From: Cellulomonas gilvus ATCC 13127
GTDB taxonomy: Bacteria; Actinomycetota; Actinomycetes; Actinomycetales; Cellulomonadaceae
Assembly (NCBI RefSeq): GCF_000218545.1
Contig: NC_015671.1
Location: 310,001-374,000, forward strand
Length of the DNA stretch: 64,000 bases
Direction of reading: 5' to 3'
Every line of letters starts with the position of its first letter. Positions within the stretch are counted from its first letter, which is position 1. Shown piece after piece: positions 1 to 9,160 of this stretch. Made by a program: the position numbers and the translations under genes. The notes beneath the pieces were generated by a model. The model worked only from the letters and a program-made list of their open reading frames with translations, ran no database searches and was not told where the DNA came from.

Positions 1-2
1 CC

Positions 3-830
3 GACGCGGTGCGCCGGGCGCGCGCGGGCATCTCCGACCCGGACCGTCCCACGGGCTCGTTCCTGTTCCTGGGTCCCACGGGCGTCGGCAAGACCGAGCT
101 CGCCAAGGCGCTCGCGGACTTCCTGTTCGACGACGAGCGCGCGATGGTGCGCATCGACATGTCCGAGTACGCCGAGAAGCACTCGGTGGCCCGGCTCGTC
201 GGCGCGCCCCCCGGGTACGTGGGGTACGAGGAGGGCGGGCAGCTGACCGAGGCCGTGCGGCGCCGTCCGTACTCGGTGGTGCTGCTCGACGAGGTGGAGA
301 AGGCGCACCCCGAGGTGTTCGACGTCCTGCTGCAGGTGCTGGACGACGGTCGCCTGACCGACGGCCAAGGTCGGACGGTCGACCTGCGGAACGTCATCCT
401 CATCCTCACGTCCAACCTGGGCTCGCAGTTCCTGGTGGACCCGCGGCTCTCGCAGGACGAGAAGCGCGACGCCGTGATGGCCGCGGTGCGCTCGGCGTTC
501 AAGCCGGAGTTCCTCAACCGCCTGGACGACGTGGTGCTGTTCGACCCGCTGTCCATCGAGGAGATCGGGCACATCGTCGAGCTGCAGGTCGAGGCGCTCG
601 GGCGCCGCCTGCAGGACCGCCGGCTCACGCTCGACGTGACGCCCGCGGCGCGCGAGTGGCTGGCCCTCGAGGGCTACGACCCCGCGTACGGTGCGCGACC
701 GCTGCGCCGCCTGGTGCAGCGGCAGATCGGGGACAACCTGGCGCGCGCGCTCCTGGCGGGCGAGGTGCACGACGGTCAGACGGTGCACGTCGACCGCGGC
801 GTCGACGGCCTGGTGGTCACCTCCACCTGA
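3..830 (+). CDS. clpB: ATP-dependent chaperone ClpB, C-terminal part (5' end outside window)
   Basis: This is the second AAA+ module and C-terminus of the ClpB/Hsp104 disaggregase, which works with DnaK to pull apart protein aggregates in the cytoplasm. Visible in order: a Walker A GPTGVGKT just after a SGI-type linker, a [16 protein letters not shown] pore-loop region, a Walker B with [13 protein letters not shown], a sensor LTSNLGS, the arginine-finger region [11 protein letters not shown] and the small D2 domain with YGARPLRR. The reading frame is open to the window edge, so roughly two thirds of the usual 850-870 residue protein lies upstream. ClpC/ClpE share this module. The lack of ClpC features at the end and the [17 protein letters not shown] context favour ClpB. 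Confidence 0.9.
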   Translation, partial: DAVRRARAGISDPDRPTGSFLFLGPTGVGKTELAKALADFLFDDERAMVRIDMSEYAEKHSVARLVGAPPGYVGYEEGGQLTEAVRRRPYSVVLLDEVEKAHPEVFDVLLQVLDDGRLTDGQGRTVDLRNVILILTSNLGSQFLVDPRLSQDEKRDAVMAAVRSAFKPEFLNRLDDVVLFDPLSIEEIGHIVELQVEALGRRLQDRRLTLDVTPAAREWLALEGYDPAYGARPLRRLVQRQIGDNLARALLAGEVHDGQTVHVDRGVDGLVVTST

Positions 831-887
831 GCGGGTGCACCCGGGCTCGGCGGGCGGCGGCGCGGACCCGATGGCAGCATCGACGCG

Positions 888-1586
888 ATGAGCCTCGCCG
901 CCGCCCCCGTGCCCGCCGGGATACCCGTGCTCGCGTCGGCCGCCGGGGGCGCCGAGCTCACCGGCCTGGTCGGCTGGGTGGTCGGTGTCATCGAGTCGCT
1001 CGGGCCCGTGGGTGTCGGGCTGCTCGTCGCGCTCGAGAACGTCTTCCCGCCGCTGCCGTCCGAGGTGATCCTGCCCGTCGCGGGGTACGTGGCCAGCCAG
1101 GGCGGCATGTCGCTGGTGTGGACCGTGACGGCCGCGACGCTGGGCTCGCTGATCGGGGCGTGGGCGCTGTACGGCATCGGCGCGGCGGTCGGCCGGGCGC
1201 GGCTGCGCCGGTGGCTGGGGAAGGTGCCGCTCGTCGAGGTCGAGGACCTCGACCACGCCGAGGGCTGGTTCGCGCGGCGTGGTGGTGCCGCGGTGCTCGT
1301 CGGCCGGTGCGTGCCCGTGGTGCGGTCGCTCATCTCCGTGCCCGCGGGAGTCGAGCGCATGCCGCTCGTGCGGTTCAGCGTCTACACCGGGCTCGGCTCG
1401 CTCGTCTGGAACGGCGGCCTGATCCTGGCCGGGTACGCGCTCGGGGACCGGTGGGAGGACATCGGCCGGTACTCGAGCTGGCTCAACGCCGTGGTCTACG
1501 TGATCCTCGCGTGGCTGGTCGGCCGCTTCGTCTGGACCCGCACCCGCCGACGCCGCGCCGCCACGCGGACGCGCGCGGGCGTCTGA
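888..1586 (+). CDS. DedA family membrane protein
   Basis: A 232-residue integral membrane protein of the DedA/SNARE-associated family, implicated in lipid flipping and membrane homeostasis. The family signature ENVFPPLPSEVILP spans residues 50-63, and GRCVPVVRSLISVPAG near residue 144 is the second conserved loop carrying the key arginines. Hydrophobic stretches lie on both sides, and the C-terminus is strongly basic (RTRRRRAATRTR). The ATG has no clear Shine-Dalgarno. A weak CAGCAT hexamer lies 7 nt upstream, so the transcript could start at or near the ATG. It lies 57 nt after clpB in the same direction. The substrate is unknown. Confidence 0.9.
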   Translation: MSLAAAPVPAGIPVLASAAGGAELTGLVGWVVGVIESLGPVGVGLLVALENVFPPLPSEVILPVAGYVASQGGMSLVWTVTAATLGSLIGAWALYGIGAAVGRARLRRWLGKVPLVEVEDLDHAEGWFARRGGAAVLVGRCVPVVRSLISVPAGVERMPLVRFSVYTGLGSLVWNGGLILAGYALGDRWEDIGRYSSWLNAVVYVILAWLVGRFVWTRTRRRRAATRTRAGV

Positions 1587-1609
1587 GCCCGAGGTGGCAG
1601 GGTGGTGCC

Positions 1610-2662
1610 ATGACGTTGCGCCTGCCCGAGCCCCGATTCCCCGACCCGGCGGAGGCGCCCGTGCTGCGCTGGGGCGTGCTCGCCCCAGGGTGGATCGCGG
1701 GCATGTTCGTCGACGGCGTGCGCCGGCACACCGGGCAGCGCGTGGTCGCCGTGGCCAGCCGCGACGTGCAGCGCGCGCAGCAGTTCGCGCACGAGCACGG
1801 GGTCGAACGCGCGGTCTCGTCGTACGAGGCGCTCGTGACGGACCCCGAGGTCGACGTCGTCTACGTCGCCAGCCCGCACAGCCACCACCTGGACCAGGCG
1901 CTCGCGGCGATCGCGGCGGGCAAGCACGTGCTCGTCGAGAAGCCGCTCACGCGCAACGCGACCGAGGCGCGCACGCTCGTCGAGGCCGCGCGGGCCGCGG
2001 GCGTGCTGGCCATGGAGGCCATGTGGACCCGGTACCTGCCGCACGTCGACGTGATCCGGCAGCTGCTGGAGAACGGTGACCTGGGCGCGCCGCGCTGGGT
2101 CACCGGGTCGTTCGCGGGGCGGACCGTGGTCCCGGACACGCACCGGCTCATGGATCCCGCGCTCGCGGGCGGGGTGCTGCTGGACATCGGGATCTACCCG
2201 CTGTCGTTCGCGTCGTTCGTCGCGACGACCGTCGGGCTGCCCGCGCAGCCGACCGCGCTGCAGGTGCTCGGGTCGCTCGCGCCCACGGGCGTGGACGCGC
2301 AGGTGGCGCTGCAGGTGGGCTACCCCGGGCTGGACGCACAGCTGTTCACGTCGATGCTCACCCCCGCGGGCGACGCGGCGACCGTGCACGGCGAGCTCGG
2401 CTGGCTCGAGACCGGTCCCCGGTTCCGCGGACCCACCAGCGTGACGCTGCACGTGGGCGACGAGCAGGCGACGTGGGACGCCAACCGCGTGCTCGAGATG
2501 GACGCGCTGTGCTTCCAGGCGGCCGCGCTCGCGCGGTACGTCGCCGAGGGACGCACCGAGTCGCCGTGGCACCCGCTGGACGAGGTGGTCGCGATCCTGG
2601 ACACCGCCGACGAGGTGCGCCGCCGCCTCGGGGTCGTGTACCCGGGGGAACCGACCGCCTGA
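1610..2662 (+). CDS. Gfo/Idh/MocA family oxidoreductase
   Basis: A 350-residue NAD(P)-dependent oxidoreductase. The N-terminal Rossmann fold starts with RWGVLAPGWIAGMF, a variant of the usual GxGxxA dinucleotide loop. The family motif for the conserved lysine follows as GKHVLVEKPLTRNATEA. MEAMWTRYLPH and GGVLLDIGIYPLSF in the C-terminal alpha/beta domain are typical of the dihydrodiol dehydrogenase-like subgroup that oxidises sugars or cyclic polyols. The ATG at 1610 was chosen because it follows a purine-rich GAGGTGGCAGG and starts just before the Rossmann strand; the frame is open far upstream but without plausible protein. A paralogue lies at 37444. The substrate is not predictable. Confidence 0.88.
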   Translation: MTLRLPEPRFPDPAEAPVLRWGVLAPGWIAGMFVDGVRRHTGQRVVAVASRDVQRAQQFAHEHGVERAVSSYEALVTDPEVDVVYVASPHSHHLDQALAAIAAGKHVLVEKPLTRNATEARTLVEAARAAGVLAMEAMWTRYLPHVDVIRQLLENGDLGAPRWVTGSFAGRTVVPDTHRLMDPALAGGVLLDIGIYPLSFASFVATTVGLPAQPTALQVLGSLAPTGVDAQVALQVGYPGLDAQLFTSMLTPAGDAATVHGELGWLETGPRFRGPTSVTLHVGDEQATWDANRVLEMDALCFQAAALARYVAEGRTESPWHPLDEVVAILDTADEVRRRLGVVYPGEPTA

Positions 2663-2700
2663 CACGCGCGCGGCCAGGAGCGGTCGCCGACGCCACGGCG

Positions 2701-2714
2701 CTGACCCGGGTCAG
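2701..2714. other. Perfect 14-bp palindrome at a convergent gene junction
   Basis: CTGACCCGGGTCAG is a perfect inverted repeat without a loop. It lies between the oxidoreductase stop (2662) and the stop of the minus-strand gene (2711-2713), overlapping the latter. It could form part of a bidirectional terminator or be incidental in GC-rich DNA. Confidence 0.3.
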
Positions 2715-3340
2715 TCGCCCGCGGTGATCACCAGGCACAGGCCCGTGCGGTCGCCCCGGCCCCAGCTCTCCTGCGTCGGGGACCACGTCACGGTGCGGGC
2801 CCCGGCGTCGACCTCGTCGGGCGTCAGCACGCACGAGCGCGCCACGAGGTCGTCGGCATCCCGCTGGCCGGTCCACACGGCACGCTCCGCGAACCGGTAC
2901 TCGCTGGTCACGCGCGCGACGTGCGCGTCGTCGCACGGGACCACGCGCACCAGCGAGACGTCACCGTCGTCGGGCAGCGTCGCCAGGCAGTTCCCCACGA
3001 CCACCTGACCCACGTACGCGTCGCGGGCCGCGGACACGTCGGCCGGCAGCGGGCGCGACTGCGACCACGCCGTCCACAGGACGGCGCCGCCGACGACGAG
3101 CGCGACGGTCTGCAGCGCACCCAGCACCAGCCCCGCGACCGCGAGGCCACGGCCGCGCCTGCCGGACCGCCGTGTCCGGGACATCCCCGCGATGCCGAGC
3201 GCGAGGGGCACCGGGCCCAGGCTCAGCACACCCGTGACGAGCGCGGCGACCGCGACGCCGTCCACCGGGGCGGGCGGCGGCGCCTCCTGCCACCCGCCCG
3301 CGTGGTACGGCTCCGGGTAGCCGAGCGGGCTGCTGGTCAC
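2711..3340 (-). CDS. DUF4190-type small membrane protein with septum-formation-like C-terminus
   Basis: A 209-residue protein with a short proline-rich head, two hydrophobic segments separated by a basic loop (GMSRTRRSGRRGRGLA) as in DUF4190 proteins, and an extracytoplasmic domain with several cysteines (GNCLATL, VVPCDDAH, RSCVLT). The cysteine pattern and the VPCDDAHVARV stretch resemble the domain of actinobacterial septum-formation proteins. The GTG at 3340 overlaps the TGA of the upstream gene in a GTGA, so translation is probably coupled and the pair forms an operon with xthA. The function is unknown; a cell-envelope role is inferred only from topology. Confidence 0.75.
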   Translation of the reverse strand: MTSSPLGYPEPYHAGGWQEAPPPAPVDGVAVAALVTGVLSLGPVPLALGIAGMSRTRRSGRRGRGLAVAGLVLGALQTVALVVGGAVLWTAWSQSRPLPADVSAARDAYVGQVVVGNCLATLPDDGDVSLVRVVPCDDAHVARVTSEYRFAERAVWTGQRDADDLVARSCVLTPDEVDAGARTVTWSPTQESWGRGDRTGLCLVITAGD

Positions 3341-3954
3341 CCTGCGGCGTCCCAGGACGACTCGTACGTCCACGTGGAGCTGTCGTTGGTGATCGCCCAG
3401 ATGATGAGAGCCGCGAACACCGCGAGCAGGAGCGTGCCGATCGCCCCGATCACCACGGCCGCGAGCGCGAAGCCCCGGCCTCCGGCACCGCTGCGGCGGA
3501 TGCGCCGCTGCGCGACGATGCCGAGGATCAGGCCGAGGGGCGAGAGCAGGCCGCTGGTGGCGATCAGCCCGACCAGGCTCACGACGAAGGACGCGATCGC
3601 CATGCCGTCGTTGGGCGGGCTCGCGGCGTAGCCCGGGTAGCCCTGCGGCGGGTAGGAGTACTGCGCGGGGTACGGGGTGCCGTACTGCGGCGCTCCGTAG
3701 GGGGGCGGGGGCGCCGGTGCGGCGTAGGGCTGCTGGGGGTACGCCGGCTGCGGGTAGGGCTGCTGCGCCCCGTACGGCGAGGGCGCCGGGGCGTCGGTCT
3801 GCTTCTGGAGCGACGGGCCGGTGGGCGGCGTGCCGTACGACGGTGCGCTCCACGAAGGCTGCGCCTCGTACCCGCTCGGGCTGGGGGCAGCCGGGAGGTC
3901 CCCGCGGCCGTCCCGGGGCAGGTACGGGTTCTCGTCGCCGGACGCGTTGCTCAT
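3337..3954 (-). CDS. Proline/tyrosine-rich DUF4190 membrane protein
   Basis: A 205-residue protein whose first 110 residues are a low-complexity, disordered Pro-Tyr-Gln-Ala segment with many PYG/PQPAYP-like repeats. A DUF4190 core of two transmembrane helices follows (MAIASFVVSLVGLIATSG and FALAAVVIGAIGTLLLAVFAAL), separated by the basic AQRRIRRSG loop. The C-terminus is short and ends in tryptophan/tyrosine-rich sequence. The ATG overlaps the xthA stop in an ATGA and the stop overlaps the next start in a GTGA, so the three genes are translationally chained. Such tails often mediate protein-protein contacts at the membrane; no specific role can be given. Confidence 0.8.
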   Translation of the reverse strand: MSNASGDENPYLPRDGRGDLPAAPSPSGYEAQPSWSAPSYGTPPTGPSLQKQTDAPAPSPYGAQQPYPQPAYPQQPYAAPAPPPPYGAPQYGTPYPAQYSYPPQGYPGYAASPPNDGMAIASFVVSLVGLIATSGLLSPLGLILGIVAQRRIRRSGAGGRGFALAAVVIGAIGTLLLAVFAALIIWAITNDSSTWTYESSWDAAG

Positions 3955-4772
3955 GCGCGCAACGTAGCCGACGCGGGGCCGTCCTGGGCGACGTCCAGCA
4001 CCACGGGCACGTGGTCGGACGGCTGCTTGCCCTTACGCTCGTCGCGCTCGATGCGGGCGCCCTGCACGCGCGCCGCGAGCGCGGGTGAGGCGTACGTGAG
4101 GTCGATGCGCATGCCCTTGTTCTTGGGGAACCGCAGCTGCTGGTAGTCCCAGTACGTGTAGGTGTGCTCGGCGGGGACGTGCACGCGGGACACCTCGGTG
4201 TAGCCCGCTTCGGCGATGGCCGCGAACGCCGCGCGCTCGGCGGGCGTCACGTGCGTGCGGCCCGCGAACCACGCCATGTCCCACACGTCGGTGTCCAGCG
4301 GGGCGATGTTCCAGTCGCCGACGAGCGCGACCTGCGCGGCCGGGTCGGTGGCGAGCCAGCCCGCCGCGGCGTCCTTGAGCGCGGCCAGCCACTCGAGCTT
4401 GTAGGTGAAGTGCGGGTCGTCGATCTCCCGGCCGTTCGGCACGTACAGGCTCCACACGCGCACGCCGCCGCACGTGGCTCCGATCGCGCGGGCCTCCGCC
4501 TGCGCGGGGTCGCCCCACGTCGGCATGCCCGGGAAGCCGACCTCGACGTCCTCGATGCCCACGCGGGAGACGATCGCGACGCCGTTCCACTGGCTGTGGC
4601 CCACATGGGCCACCTGGTAGCCCAGGGCCTCGAACGGCTCGTGCGGGAACTGCTCGTCCTTGCACTTGGTCTCCTGCAGCGCGAGCACGTCCACGCCGCT
4701 GCGTTCCAGGAACGCGGTCGCCCGGTCCACGCGCGCCCGGACCGAGTTGATGTTCCACGTCGCCACCAGCAC
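3951..4772 (-). CDS. xthA: Exodeoxyribonuclease III (AP endonuclease)
   Basis: A 273-residue EEP-fold nuclease of base excision repair that cleaves at abasic sites and trims 3' blocked ends. The N-terminus ATWNINSVRAR, the metal-binding LALQETKCKD, the catalytic GDWNIAPLDTDVWD, the MRIDLTYAS segment and the terminal SDHVPVVLD (general-base histidine) are all present. The length matches the family. The GTG start is supported by a TAGGGT hexamer ending 6 nt upstream, which fits a leaderless transcript. It heads a three-gene overlapping operon with two small membrane proteins that have no obvious link to repair. Confidence 0.95.
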   Translation of the reverse strand: MLVATWNINSVRARVDRATAFLERSGVDVLALQETKCKDEQFPHEPFEALGYQVAHVGHSQWNGVAIVSRVGIEDVEVGFPGMPTWGDPAQAEARAIGATCGGVRVWSLYVPNGREIDDPHFTYKLEWLAALKDAAAGWLATDPAAQVALVGDWNIAPLDTDVWDMAWFAGRTHVTPAERAAFAAIAEAGYTEVSRVHVPAEHTYTYWDYQQLRFPKNKGMRIDLTYASPALAARVQGARIERDERKGKQPSDHVPVVLDVAQDGPASATLRA

Positions 4773-4778
4773 GCGCCG

Positions 4779-4784
4779 ACCCTA
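4779..4784 (-). promoter_or_regulatory. -10 hexamer for leaderless xthA transcript
   Basis: TAGGGT on the minus strand ends 6 nt before the GTG start at 4772, the spacing at which the first transcribed base is the start codon. No ribosome binding site is visible. Confidence 0.5.
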
Positions 4785-4807
4785 CCCACGCCCACCACCC
4801 CCACGAC

Positions 4808-4835
4808 GCCGAACTGGTAGTTGTCCGCCAGTTCG
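4808..4835. repeat. Dispersed palindromic repeat, degenerate copy
   Basis: Read on the minus strand, this is the 28-nt element CGAACTGGCGGACAACTA followed by CCAGTTCGGC. It differs by one base from the element repeated three times at 50888-51010. It lies about 80 bases downstream of the glpK stop, next to a perfect hairpin with related arms. See the matching finding. Confidence 0.75.
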
Positions 4836-4855
4836 CGGGTGGGGGGTGGGTGCGA

Positions 4856-4893
4856 CGACGCCGAGCTGGTACCTGGGTACCAGCTCGGCGTCG
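4856..4893 (-). terminator. Perfect 17-bp hairpin downstream of glpK
   Basis: The arms 4856-4872 and 4877-4893 are exact inverted repeats (CGACGCCGAGCTGGTAC and its complement) around a 4-nt loop. The structure starts about 20 nt after the glpK stop, following a C-rich, G-poor RNA stretch on the glpK transcript. There is no U-tract, which is common for actinobacterial terminators. The arms contain GCCGAGCTGG, a one-base variant of the dispersed repeat family seen at 50888-51010. Confidence 0.8.
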
Positions 4894-4913
4894 GGTGGGG
4901 GTGGGGCGGGGGG

Positions 4914-6437
4914 TCAGACGACGTCGTCGTCGACCCAGTCGAAGGTCTTGGTCACGGCCTTCTTCCACAGGCGGTACTGCCGGTCACGCTCGGCCGGGTC
5001 CAGCTGCGGGGTCCAGCGCTTGTCCTCGGCCCAGTTGTCGATGACGTCCTGCTCGCCCGACCAGTAGCCCACCGCGATGCCGGCCGCGTACGCGGCGCCC
5101 AGCGCGGTGGTCTCGGCGATCTTGGGCCGCACCACGTCGACCCCCAGGATGTCGGCCTGGAACTGCATGAGCGCCTCGTTGGCGATCATGCCGCCGTCCA
5201 CCTTGAGCTCGGTGAGGTCCACGCCCGAGTCGGCGTTCATGGCGTCGAGCACCTCACGCGTCTGGAACGCGGTCGCCTCGAGCGCGGCGCGGGCGATGTG
5301 GCCCTTGTTGACGTACCGCGTGAGCCCGACGAGCGCGCCGCGCGCGTCCGAGCGCCAGTACGGCGCGAACAGGCCCGAGAACGCGGGCACGAAGTACGCG
5401 CCACCGTTGTCCTCGACGCTCGCCGCGAGCTTCTCGATCTCGGGCGCCGACGAGATGATGCCCAGGTTGTCGCGCAGCCACTGGACCAGCGAGCCGGTCA
5501 CCGCGATCGACCCCTCGAGCGCGTAGACCGCGTCCTTGTCGCCGATCTTGTAGCAGACCGTGGTCAGCAGGCCGTTCTTGCTCGGCACCGGCGACGTGCC
5601 GGTGTTGATGAGCATGAAGTTGCCCGTGCCGTACGTGTTCTTCGCGTGGCCCACCTCGAAGCACGCCTGCCCGAACGTCGCGGCCTGCTGGTCGCCCAGG
5701 ATCCCGGCGATCGGGACGCCCGCGAGCAGACCGCGCTCGCGCCCGGTGCCGTACACCTCCGACGACGAGCGGATCTCGGGCAGCATCGAGACGGGGATGC
5801 CCATCTCGCCCGCGATCTCCTCGTTCCAGGACAGCGTGTCGAGGTTCATGAGCATGGTGCGGGACGCGTTGGTGACGTCGGTGACGTGCACGCCGCCGTC
5901 CGGTCCGCCGGTCATGTTCCACAGGAGCCAGGAGTCGGTGTTGCCGAACGCCAGGTGGCCCGCCTCGGCCTTCTCGCGCGCGCCCTCGACGTTGTCCAGG
6001 ATCCAGCGGATCTTCGGGCCCGAGAAGTACGTGGCCAGGGGCAGGCCCACGCGGTCCTTGTACCGGTCGGCGCCTCCGCCGAGCGCGGCGAGCTCGTCGC
6101 AGATCTTCTGCGTGCGCGTGTCCTGCCAGACGATCGCGTGGTAGACGGGCTCGCCCGTGCGGCGGTCCCACACCACCGCGGTCTCGCGCTGGTTGGTGAT
6201 GCCGACGGCCGCGATGTCCTTGTTCTGCAGGCTCGCGCGGCCCAGGGCCTGGCCGACGACGTCGCGCGTGTTGGTCCAGATCTCCGCGGCGTCGTGCTCG
6301 ACCCAGCCCGCCTTCGGGAAGATCTGCTCGTGCTCCTTCTGGCCGACCGCGACGATGTTGGCGTGCGCGTCGAAGATCATGGCGCGCGTGCTCGTGGTGC
6401 CCTGGTCGATCGCCAGGACGTACTGGGTGTCAGACAT
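4914..6437 (-). CDS. glpK: Glycerol kinase
   Basis: A 507-residue FGGY-family kinase that phosphorylates glycerol to glycerol-3-phosphate with ATP. The N-terminal phosphate-binding loop [15 protein letters not shown] is at residues 9-23. [25 protein letters not shown], the substrate region [13 protein letters not shown] and the second FGGY signature ([20 protein letters not shown]) follow in order. The length is typical. The ATG at 6437 was chosen over an open upstream extension because it is preceded by AGGA at normal spacing and matches the family N-terminus. It is the last gene of the glpD-glpF-glpK direction, 35 nt after glpF. Confidence 0.97.
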   Translation of the reverse strand: MSDTQYVLAIDQGTTSTRAMIFDAHANIVAVGQKEHEQIFPKAGWVEHDAAEIWTNTRDVVGQALGRASLQNKDIAAVGITNQRETAVVWDRRTGEPVYHAIVWQDTRTQKICDELAALGGGADRYKDRVGLPLATYFSGPKIRWILDNVEGAREKAEAGHLAFGNTDSWLLWNMTGGPDGGVHVTDVTNASRTMLMNLDTLSWNEEIAGEMGIPVSMLPEIRSSSEVYGTGRERGLLAGVPIAGILGDQQAATFGQACFEVGHAKNTYGTGNFMLINTGTSPVPSKNGLLTTVCYKIGDKDAVYALEGSIAVTGSLVQWLRDNLGIISSAPEIEKLAASVEDNGGAYFVPAFSGLFAPYWRSDARGALVGLTRYVNKGHIARAALEATAFQTREVLDAMNADSGVDLTELKVDGGMIANEALMQFQADILGVDVVRPKIAETTALGAAYAAGIAVGYWSGEQDVIDNWAEDKRWTPQLDPAERDRQYRLWKKAVTKTFDWVDDDVV

Positions 6438-6472
6438 GGGGGTGGTTCCTCCGTGGGGCTGCGGGGGTGGGG

Positions 6473-7237
6473 TCAGAAGACGTAGACGTTCGCGAGCAGG
6501 CCCGCGAGGACGCCGCCGACGATCGGTCCGAGGACCGGCACCCACGCGTAGGACCAGTCGCTCGAGCCCTTGCCGCGGATCGGCAGGACGGCGTGCGCGA
6601 TGCGCGGACCGAGGTCACGTGCGGGGTTGATCGCGTAGCCCGTGGGGCCGCCGAGCGAGGCGCCGATGCCGACCACCAGCATCGCGACCGCGAGCGGGCC
6701 CAGGCCGGACGGGTTGGGGCCGAAGCACAGGATGACGAACACGAGCACGAACGTCGCGATGACCTCCGTGACGAAGTTCCACGCGTACGAGCGCAGCTCG
6801 GGGCCGGTGGAGAAGACGGCCAGCTTGATGCCGGGGTCGGCGTCCTCGTCGAAGTGCTTCTTGTACGCCAGGAACGCGATCGTCGCGCCCAGGAAGGCGC
6901 CGATCATCTGGGCCAGGATGTACCAGAACGCGTTGGCCACGGTCGGGTCGATCACGCCGGTGACGGCACCCGCGGTGTCCTTCATGGTCGCGAAGTCCTG
7001 GTCGGCGGTCAGCAGGCCGAGCGTGACCGCCGGGTTGAGGTGCGCGCCGGACTTGAACGACACGTACACACCGGCGAAGACGGCCAGGCCCCATCCGAAG
7101 TTGATGAGCAGCCAGCCACCGCCGTTGCCCTTGGTCCTCGGCAGGATGACGTTGGCGACCACACCTGCACCGAGCAGGAGCAGCATCGCGGTTCCGACGA
7201 TCTCCGACCAGAACGCGTCTTGCATCAATGTGTCCAC
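6473..7237 (-). CDS. glpF: Glycerol uptake facilitator (aquaglyceroporin)
   Basis: A 254-residue MIP-family channel admitting glycerol by facilitated diffusion. Both half-helix pore motifs are present: HLNPAVTLG and [11 protein letters not shown], where the D after the second NPA is characteristic of glycerol-conducting members. Six hydrophobic helices are recognisable. The GTG at 7237 was chosen because AAGGGA lies upstream at good spacing; an ATG four codons later is the alternative. It lies between glpD, from which it is separated by a hairpin terminator, and glpK. GlpF feeds substrate to GlpK. Confidence 0.95.
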   Translation of the reverse strand: MDTLMQDAFWSEIVGTAMLLLLGAGVVANVILPRTKGNGGGWLLINFGWGLAVFAGVYVSFKSGAHLNPAVTLGLLTADQDFATMKDTAGAVTGVIDPTVANAFWYILAQMIGAFLGATIAFLAYKKHFDEDADPGIKLAVFSTGPELRSYAWNFVTEVIATFVLVFVILCFGPNPSGLGPLAVAMLVVGIGASLGGPTGYAINPARDLGPRIAHAVLPIRGKGSSDWSYAWVPVLGPIVGGVLAGLLANVYVF

Positions 7238-7301
7238 GGCCTATCCCTTCTGACGGACCTCGTTGTCACGTGCACCCCGCTCGACGGGCGGGGGGATCTG
7301 G

Positions 7302-7326
7302 CGGGGCCGGCCGTCGGCCGGCCCCG
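7302..7326 (-). terminator. Intrinsic hairpin between glpD and glpF
   Basis: CGGGGCCGGCC and GGCCGGCCCCG form an 11-bp perfect stem around GTC, directly after the glpD stop. Because glpF and glpK lie downstream in the same direction with only about 65 nt left before the glpF start, it acts either as a partial terminator within the operon or as a barrier followed by a promoter that I cannot identify. Confidence 0.75.
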
Positions 7327-7334
7327 GGCCTGCC

Positions 7335-9080
7335 TCAGGACTCCAGCGGCCTCATGGGGGCCAGGTCCTTCGCGCGCAGGCGCTCCTTCACGGCGGCGGC
7401 GTCCTCGTGCTCGAGCGCGGCGGCGTCCTCCGCCTCGGCCCGCGCGCGGTACGCCTCGATCTCGCGGCTGCGCGTGCGCTCGTCCCAGCCGAGCACGGGG
7501 GCGATCAGGTCCGCGATCTCCTCGAGCGCGCCCACGCCCTTGTCCGCCTGCTCGTAGTTGAGCCGCGTGCGGTGCATGAGCACGTCGTCCAGGTGCAGCG
7601 CGCCCTCGTGGCTGGCCGCGTAGACGATCTCGGCGCCGATGTAGGCGGGCGCCCCGGCGAGCGGCCGGGCGAGCTCGGGACGCTCGTCGACCAGGTCGGT
7701 CAGCTCGTTCAGCAGCGAGCCGTACCGGTGCAGCAGGTGGTCCATGCGCGGGCGGTCCCAGCCGTAGCGGCGGCCGATCGCGCGCGCCTGACGCTGCACC
7801 ACGCGCAGCCCCTCGGCGCCGACGAGCGGCACGTCGTGCGTGAGCGAGGGCAGCGTGGTCGCACGCGAGCCGATCGCGAAGTCCACCGCGTCCTTGGCCA
7901 TGACCCGGTACGTCGTGAGCTTGCCGCCCGCGATCACGGTGAGCCCGGGCGTCGGGGAGGCGACCGTGTGCTCGCGTGAGACCTTCGCCGACGACGTGCC
8001 CTCCTTGGTGCCGGGCTGCAGCAGCGGCCGCAGGCCCGCCCAGGTCCCGATGACGTCCTCGCGCGTGAGCGGCCGGGACAGCACGGAGTTGGCGTGGTCG
8101 ATCACGTAGTCGATGTCCGCGCTGGTGGCGACGGGGTGCGTGAGCTCCTGCTCCCAGGGGGTGTCGGTGGTGCCGATCACCCAGTAGCGGGACCACGGGA
8201 TGATGAACAGCACGGACTTCTCGGTCTGCAGGATCAGGCCAGTGTTCCCGGCGATGCGCGAGCGCGGCACGACGATGTGGATGCCCTTGGACGCGAGCAC
8301 CCGCAGGCCGCCCTCGGTCCCGGCGAGCGCCTCGGTCTGCTCGGTCCACACGCCGGTGGCGTTGATGACCTGGCGCGCCCGGACGTCGATGGTCTCGCCG
8401 GTCTCCAGGTCCTGCACGACCGCGCCGGTCACGGCGCCGCCCGCGGTGGTCTGCAGGTCGAGGACCTGGGTGCGGCTCGCGGCGTGCGCGCCGTAGCTGA
8501 CGGCCGTGCGGACCAGCGTGGAGACCAGGCGCGCGTCGTCGACGCTCGCGTCCCAGTACCGCACCGCGCCGATCGCGGCGTCGTGGCGCAGGTCCGGGAA
8601 CAGCCGCTCCATGCCCTTGCGCGTGAGGTGCCGGTGCATGGGCATCGCGCGCTTGGAGCCCGAGACGGTCGCCAGCGTGTCGTACAGCGCGACGCCCGCG
8701 CCCACGTACGCCCGTTCCCAGACCCGGTTCTCCAGCGGGTAGAGGAAGGACACCGGCTTGACCAGGTGCGGTGCGATCCGCGTGATCAGCAGGTCGCGCT
8801 CGGTGAGCGCCTCGCGCACCAGGTGGAAGTCGAGCATCTGCAGGTAGCGCAGGCCACCGTGCACCAGCTTGGAGGACCGGCTGGACGTGCCGGAGGACCA
8901 GTCCTGCGCCTCGACGATCGCGGTCGACAGCCCGCGCGTCTGCGCGTCGAGCGCGATGCCGGCACCCGTGACGCCGCCGCCGACCACCAGCACGTCGAGC
9001 TCGTCGCCCTGCCGTGCCGAGTCGCGCAGCCTGGTCAGGGCGTCCTGCCGGGCCTGGGCCGTCAGCGGCGCGGTCCTCAT
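7335..9080 (-). CDS. glpD: Glycerol-3-phosphate dehydrogenase (FAD-dependent)
   Basis: A 581-residue flavoenzyme that oxidises glycerol-3-phosphate to dihydroxyacetone phosphate and passes electrons to the quinone pool at the membrane. The FAD-binding motif VLVVGGGVTGAGIALDAQTRG is at about residues 30-50. DWSSGTSSRSSKLVHGGLRYL, GKLTTYRVMAKDAVD and the C-terminal DAO-C domain with a glutamate/alanine-rich tail follow. The length fits actinobacterial GlpD. A GAGGAGGA ribosome site precedes the ATG. It is the promoter-proximal gene of the glycerol locus and is transcribed away from the SorC regulator across a 218-base divergent region. Confidence 0.96.
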   Translation of the reverse strand: MRTAPLTAQARQDALTRLRDSARQGDELDVLVVGGGVTGAGIALDAQTRGLSTAIVEAQDWSSGTSSRSSKLVHGGLRYLQMLDFHLVREALTERDLLITRIAPHLVKPVSFLYPLENRVWERAYVGAGVALYDTLATVSGSKRAMPMHRHLTRKGMERLFPDLRHDAAIGAVRYWDASVDDARLVSTLVRTAVSYGAHAASRTQVLDLQTTAGGAVTGAVVQDLETGETIDVRARQVINATGVWTEQTEALAGTEGGLRVLASKGIHIVVPRSRIAGNTGLILQTEKSVLFIIPWSRYWVIGTTDTPWEQELTHPVATSADIDYVIDHANSVLSRPLTREDVIGTWAGLRPLLQPGTKEGTSSAKVSREHTVASPTPGLTVIAGGKLTTYRVMAKDAVDFAIGSRATTLPSLTHDVPLVGAEGLRVVQRQARAIGRRYGWDRPRMDHLLHRYGSLLNELTDLVDERPELARPLAGAPAYIGAEIVYAASHEGALHLDDVLMHRTRLNYEQADKGVGALEEIADLIAPVLGWDERTRSREIEAYRARAEAEDAAALEHEDAAAVKERLRAKDLAPMRPLES

Positions 9081-9160
9081 GGTGGTCCTCCTCGGGGTGG
9101 GGCCGGCGCCGCCGGGGCGCCCGTGCTCTCGCCGGCTGTGCGGCGCCCGCTATCGTCATC

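Noticed and set aside
656..1609. Upstream extension of the first oxidoreductase frame
   Set aside because: The stretch overlaps clpB and dedA, is Arg/Ala-rich and lacks motifs; the ATG at 1610 fits the Rossmann start.
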